The notes under the pieces: generated by a model
Databases searched by the model: none
What the model was told of the DNA's origin: nothing
The model's input: only the letters and a program-made list of their open reading frames with translations
Assembly (NCBI GenBank): GCA_025989215.1
Contig: JAPDNP010000003.1
Location: 372,001 to 436,000 of the forward strand
Length of the DNA: 64,000 bases
Source: Neisseriaceae bacterium JH1-16
GTDB taxonomy: Bacteria; Pseudomonadota; Gammaproteobacteria; Burkholderiales; Chromobacteriaceae
Direction of reading: 5' to 3'
Shown: positions 1 through 8,623 of the stretch, piece by piece
Numbering within the stretch: position 1 is the stretch's first letter
Layout: every line of letters begins with the position of its first letter
Made by a program: the position numbers and the translations under genes

Positions 1-208
1 CCTTCCAGGCCTTGGCGAAGCTGACCGGCCCGCTCGGATCCGCGTTCATCGCCTCGCTGATCGGCGCGGCCGCATGCGCGGGAGACAACTGACCATAACA
101 ACCAGGCCAGTCAGGGCAACCGAGCCCGGCATGTGACAGGCGAACATAGGCCCCCAGAGGAACCACTATCAGCGCCAACAGAAAAGCAACTCCAATCCAG
201 CGTTTCAT
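1..208 (-). CDS. ctaA: Heme A synthase CtaA/Cox15, N-terminal fragment
   Basis: The first 69 residues of a leftward gene cut by the window edge. The fragment opens with MKRWIGVAFLLALIVV, a membrane helix, followed by RLSHAGLGCPDWPGCYG, the typical first extracytoplasmic stretch of Cox15/CtaA, which oxidises heme O to heme A in the inner membrane. It lies 32 nt downstream of the SCO-like gene and in the same direction as SURF1, as expected for an oxidase-assembly operon. Assignment is from motif and context; the catalytic histidines lie outside the window. Confidence 0.85.
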   Translation of the reverse strand, partial: MKRWIGVAFLLALIVVPLGAYVRLSHAGLGCPDWPGCYGQLSPAHAAAPISEAMNADPSGPVSFAKAWK

Positions 209-240
209 ATTGCCCCCTTGACTGCGCGCCAATCGCCTAC

Positions 241-753
241 TCAGCCCAACCCGTTATTGGTCTTCAGCACCCGGGTTAGCTCGCGGATGACCCGGCTCGG
301 GTCGGCCGAGTCCGGATAGAACATCACCTGATTACCCAGCGGATCGACCAGGTAGTAACCGGGTCTTTCTGCCAGAGCATTCAACTGCTTAGTCGCCAGG
401 CTGACCACCCCGGGCTCCTGGCTTCGGACCTGGGTAGCAACAGGATGCAGCCGTACCCGCACCAAGCGGCTGGCCGCCTCACCCTGCGCAGTCTGGATCT
501 GTTTCAGCACGAAGCGACGCTGCCGGCAGGCGGCATCACAGGCGGCCGGCTCGACACTGACCAGCGCCCAACGCTGTCGCGGCCAATCGGGCAAGCCACT
601 GGCGACAAAGGGCTCGGTCGGCAGCAACTGGCCATAGCTGCGACCGCCTTCGACCCAGCCGCTGCGATACAACCCCCAGGACGCCAATACCGGACTGGCA
701 CACAACAGCAACATCAACGCGAGTTTGAGGCGAATATTGCCTTGCTTAGTCAT
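241..753 (-). CDS. Membrane-anchored SCO-like cytochrome oxidase assembly protein
   Basis: 170 aa. One N-terminal membrane anchor (about residues 8-26) is followed by a periplasmic domain. A CDAAC motif gives the C-x3-C spacing of SCO/SenC copper chaperones, and the YYLVDPLGNQVMFYPD stretch looks like the late strands of a thioredoxin fold. The protein is shorter and more diverged than classical Sco1, so a role in copper or disulfide handling for the CuA centre is inference. The ATG at 753 overlaps the end of SURF1 by 8 nt, implying translational coupling. A longer reading upstream would sit inside SURF1 and is rejected. Confidence 0.7.
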   Translation of the reverse strand: MTKQGNIRLKLALMLLLCASPVLASWGLYRSGWVEGGRSYGQLLPTEPFVASGLPDWPRQRWALVSVEPAACDAACRQRRFVLKQIQTAQGEAASRLVRVRLHPVATQVRSQEPGVVSLATKQLNALAERPGYYLVDPLGNQVMFYPDSADPSRVIRELTRVLKTNNGLG

Positions 754-1444
754 GACGGCGTCTCCACAGAACAATGGCCGCCGCGCAAAGACAGAACCCA
801 AGCAATAGCCACTGCAAGGCGTAGGCATAGTGGCGCTGCGGCGTGAACGGCGGTCGGCTCGGCAGAGCCAACAGCGGCGGCTCGACCCGGTCCAGTGCCA
901 CGATGCCCTGGCGCAATGGAACGCCAAGCCGGGTCGCCAGCTCGACGGTATCCAGGTCGTCGACGCGCCCCACCACACCGCGCACCGCGCCCGGCAGAGT
1001 GAAATGCTGCGGCAACGGCACCCAGCGGCCGGCCAGTTCGCCAGCCAAGGGGGGCACCGGCTCAGCAACCCGCGCAGCAGGCAGCCAGCCTCGCTCGACC
1101 AGCACTGCACTGTTGTCCACCAAGCGCATCGCTTGCAGCACTCGTACACCGGGCTGGTCGCCGCGATAGACATTGTTTAGCAGGATGACAGCGCCTACCA
1201 CTTGCCCACGCAGCCAGACCGGCTGCCAGCCCGGGTAGGCATCCAGCGGCAGTTCGGCCAACGCCAATGTGCCCTGACGGGCCGCCTGATCGAACTGAGC
1301 CAGCGTCGCGGCCCGCTCCTGGCCGCGCTGCCACTGCCACACAGCCAGGGCAAATGGCAGCAGGGCAAGCGACAGCAACAGCCAGATCCGCCACGCAGAA
1401 CGCGACGGTCTAGACTGGGACAAGACTTCACCAGGAGATGTCAT
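746..1444 (-). CDS. SURF1 family cytochrome oxidase biogenesis protein
   Basis: 232 aa, the usual SURF1 length. Two transmembrane helices frame the domain: IWLLLSLALLPFALAVW followed by QWQRGQERA near the N-terminus, and YALQWLLLGFCLCAAAIVLW at the C-terminus, with a PGVRVLQA/VERGWLP core. SURF1 helps insert heme A into oxidase subunit I. The start MTSPGEV at 1444 was chosen because the upstream in-frame stretch is antisense to DUF2909; no strong ribosome site is visible. Its ATG overlaps the divergent DUF2909 ATG within one CATG. It heads SURF1-SCO-like-ctaA. Confidence 0.85.
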   Translation of the reverse strand: MTSPGEVLSQSRPSRSAWRIWLLLSLALLPFALAVWQWQRGQERAATLAQFDQAARQGTLALAELPLDAYPGWQPVWLRGQVVGAVILLNNVYRGDQPGVRVLQAMRLVDNSAVLVERGWLPAARVAEPVPPLAGELAGRWVPLPQHFTLPGAVRGVVGRVDDLDTVELATRLGVPLRQGIVALDRVEPPLLALPSRPPFTPQRHYAYALQWLLLGFCLCAAAIVLWRRRHD

Positions 1445-1640
1445 GAAACTATTCGTCGTGGCCATGCTGTTTGCCATCGTTCTTGCCCTGTTCTGGGGGC
1501 TGACCGGCGTTCTCAAGGGGGGCCCCGGTTCAACCCGGGCGGTAAAGTCGTTGACGCTACGCATAGGCCTGTCGCTTGGGCTCTTTCTGCTGCTGATCAT
1601 CGGTGGCTGGCTCGGTTGGTGGCGGCCCCATGCCCTGTAA
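1443..1640 (+). CDS. DUF2909 twin-transmembrane small protein
   Basis: 65 aa with two membrane helices (about 3-20 and 40-58) separated by a short basic loop. This is the pattern of DUF2909 proteins, which occur next to oxidase assembly genes in Betaproteobacteria; their function is unknown. A clear ribosome site (AGGAGA, about 6 nt before the ATG) supports the start. It is the only rightward gene in the oxidase region, sitting between SURF1 and ctaE. Confidence 0.8.
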   Translation: MKLFVVAMLFAIVLALFWGLTGVLKGGPGSTRAVKSLTLRIGLSLGLFLLLIIGGWLGWWRPHAL

Positions 1641-1654
1641 TCGATCGGTGCGCC

Positions 1655-2512
1655 TTACAGCCAGTAGACGAACACGAACAACAACAACCAGACCACGTCG
1701 ACAAAGTGCCAGTACCAGGCCGCCGCCTCGAAGGCGAAATGGTTGTGCTCGTCGAAATGGCCCCGTAACACGCGTAGCAACACGACAAACAAGATGATGG
1801 TGCCGAGAAGCACATGCAGGCCGTGAAAGCCGGTCAGCATGTAGAAAGTCATGCCGTAGGCGCCGGCGGACAATGTCAGGTTCAGCTCGGTGAGCGCATG
1901 GTGGTACTCGATGAACTGCAGCGTCAGGAAGCTCGCGCCGAGTAGCACGGTCAGCAGCAGGCCCAACACCAGCTGGCGACGCTGTCCGCGGATCAGCCCC
2001 CAGTGGGCCAGGGTCACCGTGGCCCCGGAGGTGAGCAGCAGCAAGGTGTTGATCGCAGGCAAACCCCAGGCGGCGACCGCCTCATAGTGCTGGGTGATGC
2101 CCGGGCCCGTAGCTAATGGCCAGGCCGCGCTGAAGTCCGGGTAGAGCAGCTTGTGCGTTATGTCGCCCAGCTCCGGCACCGAAATGGTCCGGACATAGAA
2201 CAACGCACCGAAGAATGCGGCAAAGAACATCACCTCGGAGAAGATGAACCAACCCATCCCCCAACGAAACGACATGTCCTCCTTGCCGTGATAGACCCCG
2301 TTCAAGCTCTCGCGAATCACGTCGCCGAACCAACCGAACAGCATCCAGATCAGGATAGTGAAACCGAGTGCCAACAGTACCTTGCCACTGCCCAGTCCAT
2401 TGACGGTCAGCGCCGCCCCCAACCCCAGACAGAACAGCGCAGCAGCGCCGACCAATGGCCAGCGCGAGGGCGATGGCACGAAATAGTGGGTTTGTTCGCT
2501 GGATTCCATCAT
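1655..2512 (-). CDS. ctaE: Cytochrome c oxidase subunit III
   Basis: 285 aa, seven predicted helices. Family signatures are GMGWFIFSEVMFFAAFFGALFY, GLHHVLLGT-like GFHGLHVLLGT and the C-terminal FEAAAWYWHFVDVVWLLLF. It is the last gene of the ctaC-ctaD-ctaG-DUF2970-hemerythrin-ctaE transcription unit, about 80 nt after the hemerythrin gene. Subunit III stabilises the catalytic core of the inner-membrane terminal oxidase. The ORF begins with two successive Met codons; either could be used. Confidence 0.95.
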   Translation of the reverse strand: MMESSEQTHYFVPSPSRWPLVGAAALFCLGLGAALTVNGLGSGKVLLALGFTILIWMLFGWFGDVIRESLNGVYHGKEDMSFRWGMGWFIFSEVMFFAAFFGALFYVRTISVPELGDITHKLLYPDFSAAWPLATGPGITQHYEAVAAWGLPAINTLLLLTSGATVTLAHWGLIRGQRRQLVLGLLLTVLLGASFLTLQFIEYHHALTELNLTLSAGAYGMTFYMLTGFHGLHVLLGTIILFVVLLRVLRGHFDEHNHFAFEAAAWYWHFVDVVWLLLFVFVYWL

Positions 2513-2590
2513 CGCTTCGTCCCCATGGAATGTCGCTGCTCCCTGTGCCGGATCATCAATGGACGACCCGCCACCGGGGTAGATGCCGGA

Positions 2591-3007
2591 TTAAGTCTTC
2601 TCCGCCGCCTTGTACAGCTCGGCGTTCTCGCGTTTGATCCTTACTTCCAGCGCTTGAATCACTGCCTTAGCCTCCCGAACGAATGCTTCGGGTTCCGCTG
2701 CGATTCTTTGAGCTGTTCCCCATCTCAGCTTGAAAGCGTTGTACGCCTCGGTAAGTCCACCCATTTCTCGCTGAAACGTCTCGGCTAAGGCTTTCTCTGG
2801 CCCAGCCGCCTTCATGAGTTTCGGATAGAGGAACAAATCTTCCTTACCGAGATGGATGGTGAGCTTGGTACTCAATTGCATCAGTTCGGCCGCAATCGCC
2901 GAGGAGGACTCGCTACTGCCCACGTTGGCCGTGGCCAAGTGCCCGCGCAGCTTGGTCACAATCGTCGCCAAATCGGCATGTTCCTGATAGAACGACTTCA
3001 TATCCAT
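2591..3007 (-). CDS. Hemerythrin (HHE) domain protein in the cox operon
   Basis: 138 aa, all-helical, with HHE-type metal-ligand spacing (QEHAD near residue 10, IHLGKEDLFLYP near 53-63). Such proteins bind a di-iron centre and sense or handle oxygen, nitric oxide or iron. A strong AGGAGG site precedes the ATG. It is inserted between DUF2970 and ctaE, where most betaproteobacterial cox operons have nothing. Its base composition is visibly less GC-rich than its neighbours, suggesting later acquisition. A link to oxygen or NO at the oxidase is inference. Confidence 0.8.
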   Translation of the reverse strand: MDMKSFYQEHADLATIVTKLRGHLATANVGSSESSSAIAAELMQLSTKLTIHLGKEDLFLYPKLMKAAGPEKALAETFQREMGGLTEAYNAFKLRWGTAQRIAAEPEAFVREAKAVIQALEVRIKRENAELYKAAEKT

Positions 3008-3053
3008 TCAAAAACCTCCTAACGGATTAACGACCAGCCTGACCGGGCCGCTA

Positions 3054-3233
3054 CTACGACTCGGCCAAGCTGCTGGCCAACCAATACAACACCCCGAGCA
3101 GACAGAGCGCGACCACAACCGCAGTAATGATCAGTTGCGGCACCGACAGCCCACTGTCTCGCTCGGCATCACGTTTGCGCCGTACCCCGAAAAACGCGGC
3201 CAACACAGCCCTCACTCCGGTAAGCAACTTCAT
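3054..3233 (-). CDS. DUF2970 small membrane protein
   Basis: 59 aa. A basic N-terminus containing FFGVRRKRDAER is followed by one long membrane helix, LIITAVVVALCLLGVLYWL. This matches DUF2970, a family almost always placed between ctaG and ctaE in Betaproteobacteria; function unknown. Its ATG overlaps the ctaG stop (ATGA), showing translational coupling. It ends at TAG 3054-3056. Confidence 0.85.
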   Translation of the reverse strand: MKLLTGVRAVLAAFFGVRRKRDAERDSGLSVPQLIITAVVVALCLLGVLYWLASSLAES

Positions 3234-3763
3234 GATCCGCCCTGCCCCGGTACGTCAAAAATCGAGTAGGCCAGCGTAATTGCACCGATCTCGCGCGGCA
3301 TCTTCGGATCGATCACGAAGACCACCGGAAAGCGCTTGGTCTCCCCAGGAGCGAAGCTTTGCTGCTTGAAGCAGAAGCAATCTAGTTTCTTCACATACTC
3401 GCCGGCTGCGGCGGGCAGGTAGCGCGGCACCGCCTGACCAACCACTCGCTTGTCCGAAGCATTGGTGATCTCGTAATCCACTCGCACAAACTGCCCGGTC
3501 CTGGCTTTCAGATGGGACATCAGTGGCCGCACCTGCCAGGGCAAACCGGCCTGCACCATTGAGTCGAAGGTCATCGTGACTTCGGCGCCGGCCCCAGCGG
3601 CCTGGCTCGGTGCCGCATCGGCCACCGCCACCTGGTTGAGCCCGGTCACCTCGCAGATCACCCGGTACATCGGCACCAGCGCCCAGGCAAAGCCGAACAT
3701 CATCAACGCGATCAGCGCCAGCTTCCTGAGCAGGACTACGTTGGCCGAATGCGATCTATCCAT
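3230..3763 (-). CDS. ctaG: Cytochrome c oxidase assembly protein CtaG/Cox11
   Basis: 177 aa from MDRSHS. One N-terminal helix (about 14-31) and a periplasmic immunoglobulin-like domain with the copper-binding CFCF motif (C129 and C131), used to deliver copper to the CuB site of subunit I. An upstream in-frame Met at 3790 would overlap ctaD by 17 nt; the ATG at 3763, 10 nt after the ctaD stop, is preferred. It overlaps DUF2970 by 4 nt. Confidence 0.92.
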   Translation of the reverse strand: MDRSHSANVVLLRKLALIALMMFGFAWALVPMYRVICEVTGLNQVAVADAAPSQAAGAGAEVTMTFDSMVQAGLPWQVRPLMSHLKARTGQFVRVDYEITNASDKRVVGQAVPRYLPAAAGEYVKKLDCFCFKQQSFAPGETKRFPVVFVIDPKMPREIGAITLAYSIFDVPGQGGS

Positions 3764-3773
3764 GGCTCGAGCC

Positions 3774-5399
3774 TCAGTGGTGCTGGCCACCCTTTATCGC
3801 GCGAATCGCCCCGTTCTCGGCCACTTCCAGATCCGGCGCCTCGGTGAAACTGTGATAAGGCGCAGGCGTCGGAATCTGCCATTCCAGCGTGTCGGCACCT
3901 TCCCAAGGCTTCTGCGGCGCCGGCTCGCCGTATTTGATCGACACCAGCATGTTGTAGAGAAAGATCAGCTGGCCGAGGCCAAAACAGAAGGCGCCGACGC
4001 TGGCGATCTCGTTGAAGGTGGTGAACTGCAGCGCGTAGTCGGGAATCCGGCGCGGCATGCCGGCCAGCCCCAGAAAATGCATCGGGAAGAAGGTGACGTT
4101 GAACCAGACCATCGACCACCAGAAGTGCAGCTTGCCGAGCCGCTCGTTGTACATCTTGCCGGTCATCTTCGGGAACCAGTAATAGATCGCCGCGAACAGA
4201 CTGAACAAGGCACCTGCCACCAGCACATAGTGGAAATGCGCCACCACGTAGTAGCTGGCGTGCAGCGCGATATCGACCGCGGCCACCGACAGCGTCACGC
4301 CGGACAGGCCGCCGATGGTAAACAGCATGATGAAACCGATCGCGAACAGCATCGGCGTCTCGAAGGTCATCGCGCCTTCCCACATCGTGGCGATCCAGTT
4401 GAACACCTTCACCCCGGTCGGCACCGCGATCAGCATGGTCGCGTACATGAAGAACAACTGTGCGGTCGCTGGCATGCCGGTGGCGAACATGTGATGCGCC
4501 CAGACCATGAACGACAGGATGCCGATCGAGCTGGTGGCATATACCATCGAGGTGTAGCCGAACAGCGGCTTGCGCGCGAAGGTCGGAATCACGTGACTGA
4601 CGATGCCGAAGGCCGGCAACGCCATGATGTACACCTCGGGATGGCCAAAGAACCAGAACACGTGCTGATAGAGGATAGGGTCGCCGCCGCCTGCCGCATT
4701 GAAGAAGTGCGTGCCGAAGTGGCGGTCGGTCAGCACCATCGTGACCGCGCCGGCCAGCACCGGCATCACCGCGATGATCAGATAGGCGGTGATCAGCGTC
4801 GCCCAGGCGAACATCGGCATCTTCATCAGCGTCATCCCCGGCGCGCGCAGATTGAGGATGGTAACGATAATGTTGATCGAGCCCATGATCGAGCTGATCC
4901 CCATAATGTGAATCGCGAAGATGGTCATGTCCATGCCCATGCCCATCTGCGTCGACAGCGGCGCGTATAGCGTCCAGCCGGCCGCGGCAGCGCCGCCGGG
5001 CACCGCAAACGACGTCAAGAGCAGCAAGGCCGCCGGCGGCAGCAGCCAGAAGCTCCAGTTGTTCATCCGGGCGAACGCCATGTCCGGCGCACCGATCATC
5101 AAGGGCAGCATCCAGTTGGCGAGACCGGTGAAGGCAGGCATGATCGCGCCGAACACCATGATCAGGCCGTGGAGCGTGGTGAACTGGTTGAACAGTTCGG
5201 GCTGGAAGAACTGCAGCCCCGGGTGAAACAGCTCGGCGCGAATACATAGCGCCATCACCCCGCCCGACAGGAACATGGTGAAACTGAACCACAGGTACAG
5301 CGTACCGATGTCCTTGTGGTTGGTGGCGGTCAGCCAGCGCGACAGACCGGACGGCTTGTGCGAATGCGGGGCGTGCTGGGTATCGGTAACGGTTGCCAT
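3774..5399 (-). CDS. ctaD: Cytochrome c oxidase subunit I
   Basis: 541 aa, twelve helices. Heme and copper ligands are visible: WFFGHPEVYIMALPAFG (CuB His and cross-linked Tyr region), HHMFATGMP, and HFHYVLVAGALFSLFAAIYY for the heme a3 and heme a histidines. It is the catalytic subunit reducing O2 to water with proton pumping. It lies 17 nt downstream of ctaC, upstream of ctaG. Confidence 0.97.
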   Translation of the reverse strand: MATVTDTQHAPHSHKPSGLSRWLTATNHKDIGTLYLWFSFTMFLSGGVMALCIRAELFHPGLQFFQPELFNQFTTLHGLIMVFGAIMPAFTGLANWMLPLMIGAPDMAFARMNNWSFWLLPPAALLLLTSFAVPGGAAAAGWTLYAPLSTQMGMGMDMTIFAIHIMGISSIMGSINIIVTILNLRAPGMTLMKMPMFAWATLITAYLIIAVMPVLAGAVTMVLTDRHFGTHFFNAAGGGDPILYQHVFWFFGHPEVYIMALPAFGIVSHVIPTFARKPLFGYTSMVYATSSIGILSFMVWAHHMFATGMPATAQLFFMYATMLIAVPTGVKVFNWIATMWEGAMTFETPMLFAIGFIMLFTIGGLSGVTLSVAAVDIALHASYYVVAHFHYVLVAGALFSLFAAIYYWFPKMTGKMYNERLGKLHFWWSMVWFNVTFFPMHFLGLAGMPRRIPDYALQFTTFNEIASVGAFCFGLGQLIFLYNMLVSIKYGEPAPQKPWEGADTLEWQIPTPAPYHSFTEAPDLEVAENGAIRAIKGGQHH

Positions 5400-5416
5400 C
5401 TGGTCGCTCCTAAGCC

Positions 5417-6535
5417 TTAAACCTTGCCGCCACGGGCCGCCTTGACGTCCTTGGGCTGGATCACTTCGCCGGTGTGGTTACTCCAGCTGTTGCGCTCGTA
5501 GGTAATCACCGCCGCGATATCGGTATCGGACAGCTGCTTGCCCCAGGCCGCCATCGCCGGGTTCTTCTGACTGCCGTTAAGCACGATGTGGATGTGGGCC
5601 GCCTTGTCGGTGGTCACGATCTTCGAGCCGTCGAGCGCAGGGAACGAGCCGGGAATGCCCTTGCCGGTAGCCTGGTGACAGGGGATGCAGTTCTGCAGGT
5701 AGACCTTCTCGCCGCGAGCCTTCAGGTCTTCGAGCTTCCAGACCTTGTTTGGATCGTCGGCGCTTGCGGCCGCCAGCTTTTTCTTTTCGGCCAACCAGCG
5801 ATCGTAGTCGGCCGGACTCTTGGCCACGACGACGATGGGCATGAAGCCATGGTCCTTGCCGCACAGCTCCGAACACTGGCCACGGTAGGTGCCCGGGGTG
5901 TCGACTTTGAACCAGGTGTCACGCACGAAGCCGGGGATCGCGTCCTGCTTCACGCCCAAGGCCGGCATCCACCAGGAGTGGATCACGTCGTTGGCGGTCA
6001 GCAGCAGCCGCACCTTCTTGCCGGTCGGCACTACCAGCGGCTCATCGACCTCCAACAGGTAATTGACCGGCTTGACGCCGTCACCCTCGATCGCGGTCTG
6101 CGGGGTGGCAAGGTGGCTGACGAAGCCGAAGTTGTCGTCGAGGTAGTCGTAGCGCCACTTCCACTGGAAGCCGGTAACCTTGATCGTCATGTCCTCGCCG
6201 CGGGTGCTCTTTTGCGCGAGCACGGTGCGAGTGGCAGGCCAGGCCATGCCGACCAGGATCAGGAAGGGGATGACGGTCCAGATGATCTCGACCGTGGTGT
6301 TTTCATGGAACAGTTTGGCGCTGCGGCCGGCCGCCTTGCGGTGACGGATGATGGCGTAGAACATCACGCCGAACACCACGATCGCGATCACGCCGGTGAT
6401 GACTAGCAGCAGCGTATGCAAGCTATAGATGTCGCGGGCGATCGACGTGACCGGTGGCTGCAGATTGAATTCTGCCGCATCGGCCGTAACCGCCAACACG
6501 CTCAACGTCACCGTGGAAAATCGCAGAAAAGACAT
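5417..6535 (-). CDS. ctaC: Cytochrome c oxidase subunit II with fused cytochrome c domain
   Basis: 372 aa. Signal peptide to about residue 20, two membrane helices (about 40-62 and 82-100), then a CuA cupredoxin domain with H186 and CSELCGKDHGFM (C221, C225, H229). A C-terminal cytochrome c domain carries CIPCH (C283, C286, H287), so this is a caa3-type subunit II. The start at 6535 gives a proper signal peptide and has a purine-rich GGGGGAAG site. It is the first gene of the oxidase operon. Confidence 0.95.
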   Translation of the reverse strand: MSFLRFSTVTLSVLAVTADAAEFNLQPPVTSIARDIYSLHTLLLVITGVIAIVVFGVMFYAIIRHRKAAGRSAKLFHENTTVEIIWTVIPFLILVGMAWPATRTVLAQKSTRGEDMTIKVTGFQWKWRYDYLDDNFGFVSHLATPQTAIEGDGVKPVNYLLEVDEPLVVPTGKKVRLLLTANDVIHSWWMPALGVKQDAIPGFVRDTWFKVDTPGTYRGQCSELCGKDHGFMPIVVVAKSPADYDRWLAEKKKLAAASADDPNKVWKLEDLKARGEKVYLQNCIPCHQATGKGIPGSFPALDGSKIVTTDKAAHIHIVLNGSQKNPAMAAWGKQLSDTDIAAVITYERNSWSNHTGEVIQPKDVKAARGGKV

Positions 6536-6785
6536 GTGCTTCCCCCGCTTAGCGGGCCCAGGCGGGCCCAATCCGACCACTGCACTGAGCGACCGACACA
6601 CCGTAGACGGTGTTGCCGGCGACTCTTAGTCCGCCCGTTAATGACGACGAGCTTTTCTGATACTAGGCTGTAAGCTCGATAAAACAAGCTGGTAATGATG
6701 TTGCCATGCAACAGATGGCCGACGTCTTTGCCGACCGGATCGGCTCGGCCGTACACTATTCGTCCATTCCTCTCGGGAGCACGCG

Positions 6786-7106
6786 ATGAAAGCACGCCTT
6801 TTGACGGTCGTCGGACTCAGCGTCGGTCTGTTGGCTGGCTGCGCCAATATGATGTCCGGCACCAACGCCACCTATGCCGGCGCCTATGGCGCCAAGTGGT
6901 TCGAGCAGGCGGGCTATCCGCTCAATGGGCTGCTGCAATGTCAGGTGATCGAACCCAAGGCAGGCACCGTCAACTGCAGCGGCGTGACCCAGCGGGGCGA
7001 ACAGGCAGTGATGACCGGCGATGTCAATAAACAGGCCGGAGGCGGTGCGCCGTTTATCGGCACGGTCGGCGGTCGCGAGGTGTTCCGCGAAATGATGCAG
7101 CACTAG
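6786..7106 (+). CDS. Small lipoprotein of unknown function
   Basis: 106 aa. Signal peptide with lipobox LLAGC (Cys at residue 19), so it should be acylated and anchored in an outer or inner membrane. The mature part is short, glycine-rich and carries two Cys (QCQVIE and NCSG) that could pair. No family recognised. Ribosome site GGGAG about 8 nt upstream. It stands alone, divergent from ctaC and convergent with xpt. Confidence 0.75.
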   Translation: MKARLLTVVGLSVGLLAGCANMMSGTNATYAGAYGAKWFEQAGYPLNGLLQCQVIEPKAGTVNCSGVTQRGEQAVMTGDVNKQAGGGAPFIGTVGGREVFREMMQH

Positions 7107-7124
7107 ATCGCGCTGCAGGCATGC

Positions 7125-7152
7125 AAAAACGGCACCCTAGGGTGCCGTTTTT
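7125..7152. terminator. Bidirectional terminator between lipoprotein gene and xpt
   Basis: Perfect stem ACGGCACCC/GGGTGCCGT with flanking A and T runs on both sides. It can end the rightward lipoprotein transcript and the leftward xpt transcript. Confidence 0.85.
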
Positions 7153-7172
7153 GTTAGCGAGGCCGAGATGAC

Positions 7173-7745
7173 TTAGGCGAATTCGATCTTGCCGTCGGCG
7201 ATCGCCTTCAGCACCGCCAGCGATTCGAGCCGCACACCGGCGTCGCGGATCAGCTTGCCGCCGCCTTGGAAACCCTTCTCGATCACGATACCGACCCCAG
7301 CCGGCTCGGCGCCGGCCTGTTTGACGATGTCGATCAGGCCGCGGGTGGCGTGGCCGTGCGCGAGGAAATCGTCGATGATCAGCACCCGCTCGCCCGGCTG
7401 CAGGTAGCGGCGCGACACGCGCACCTTGTACACCTGCTGCTTGGTGAACGAATACACCTCGGTCTCGAACGCATCGGCGTCGAGATTGAGGCTCTGGGTC
7501 TTTTTGGCGAACACCACCGGCGGGTAGCCGAAGTGGCGGGCGGCCATCGCCGCCACCGCGATGCCGGACGCCTCGATGGTCAGGATCTTGTCGATCTGAA
7601 CACCGGCGAAGCGGCGGGCGAATTCTTCGCCCATCGCATCGAGCAGCTCCACGTCGAGCTGGTGATTGAGGAAGTTGTCGACCTTCAGGACGAAACCGTC
7701 GAGAAGTCGGCCTTCGGTCAGGATTTTGTGCTTGAGCTGTTCCAT
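7173..7745 (-). CDS. xpt: Xanthine phosphoribosyltransferase
   Basis: 190 aa, Xpt length of low-GC and betaproteobacterial enzymes. The PRPP-binding loop [18 protein letters not shown], the [13 protein letters not shown] segment and the GFQGGGK loop near the C-terminus fit XPRTase, which makes XMP from xanthine and PRPP in purine salvage. No purine riboswitch is recognisable in the short upstream gap, and no strong ribosome site is seen. Together with guaD and the NCS2 transporter further right it suggests active guanine/xanthine salvage. Confidence 0.9.
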   Translation of the reverse strand: MEQLKHKILTEGRLLDGFVLKVDNFLNHQLDVELLDAMGEEFARRFAGVQIDKILTIEASGIAVAAMAARHFGYPPVVFAKKTQSLNLDADAFETEVYSFTKQQVYKVRVSRRYLQPGERVLIIDDFLAHGHATRGLIDIVKQAGAEPAGVGIVIEKGFQGGGKLIRDAGVRLESLAVLKAIADGKIEFA

Positions 7746-7814
7746 GCGGGATGCGGCGGGATACGAGGATGAATCACCAAATTGTAACGCAAGCCTCCTG
7801 TTGCTGCCCGACGA

Positions 7815-8459
7815 CTAATCTTGATAAGAATATTCTTTTCCGTAAGGAATTTCCAGCAACAGCGGCGAATGGATATGCGCCTTCAGCGTTGCCAGATTGT
7901 CCTCGTAGGCAGGCTGATCCGGCACCACTCGGTTGGCCACCCAGCCGGCCAGCGTCAGCCCGGCCGCCTCGATAGCCTGCACCGTCAGCAGCGCGTGGTT
8001 GATGCAGCCAAGCCGCATGCCGACCACCAGAATCACCGGCAGGTCGAGCGCCCAGGCCAGATCGCGCATGAACAGCGTGTCCGATAGCGGTGCAAACCAG
8101 CCGCCGGCCCCCTCCACCACTACCACGTCGGCCTGTTCGGCCAACCTTTGATAGTGTGTCTTGATCGTATCGAGTGAAATGACCACACCGGCCTGTTGCG
8201 CGGCAATGTGCGGGGATACCGCCGGCAGAAAGCGATACGGATTCATCAGCTCGCGGTCGGTCTGACCGGACGCCGCCACCAGCCGTTCGACATCGTCGTT
8301 GATCCAGCGCCCGTCGGCCCCCACCTCGCAGCCGGACGCGATCGGTTTCATCGCCACCACCCGCTTGCCTTCGCTGCGCCAGCGTCCGATCAGCTGGACG
8401 GCGGAATGGGTCTTGCCGATTTCGGTATCGGTGCCGGTGATGAAATAGCCTTGGGCCAT
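7815..8459 (-). CDS. bioD: Dethiobiotin synthetase
   Basis: 214 aa. P-loop GTDTEIGKT near residues 8-16, then KPIASG, VVVEGAGGWFAPL, and VANRV for nucleotide binding. It closes the ureido ring of biotin from DAPA, CO2 and ATP in the cytoplasm. Start MAQGYFITG at 8459 puts the P-loop at the proper N-terminal position and has AGGAG about 10 nt upstream; longer in-frame starts are rejected. Other bio genes are not in the window. Confidence 0.93.
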   Translation of the reverse strand: MAQGYFITGTDTEIGKTHSAVQLIGRWRSEGKRVVAMKPIASGCEVGADGRWINDDVERLVAASGQTDRELMNPYRFLPAVSPHIAAQQAGVVISLDTIKTHYQRLAEQADVVVVEGAGGWFAPLSDTLFMRDLAWALDLPVILVVGMRLGCINHALLTVQAIEAAGLTLAGWVANRVVPDQPAYEDNLATLKAHIHSPLLLEIPYGKEYSYQD

Positions 8460-8623
8460 GGCGGGCGAACTCCTGCTGCACAAAGATCGCCAGCTTGATC
8501 CAAACCCGCCCCGCTGACAAGGCAGCCGCGGACGCACGAAAGCAGGCTCTCGTGGAGCCTGCTTTGGCCGACTGGCGACGGATCACACCGCCCCGGCATT
8601 ATTTCAAGTGTCGCGGATCTCGC

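Noticed and set aside
3576-4970. Rightward frame of 464 codons opposite ctaG/ctaD and similar long shadows opposite ilvB, proS, emrA and purD
   Set aside because: All have the composition of reverse-strand reading of high-GC coding sequence; the opposite strands carry clear catalytic motifs.
7746-7814. Purine riboswitch for xpt
   Set aside because: The upstream gap is short and shows neither the three-stem layout nor the conserved loop sequences.
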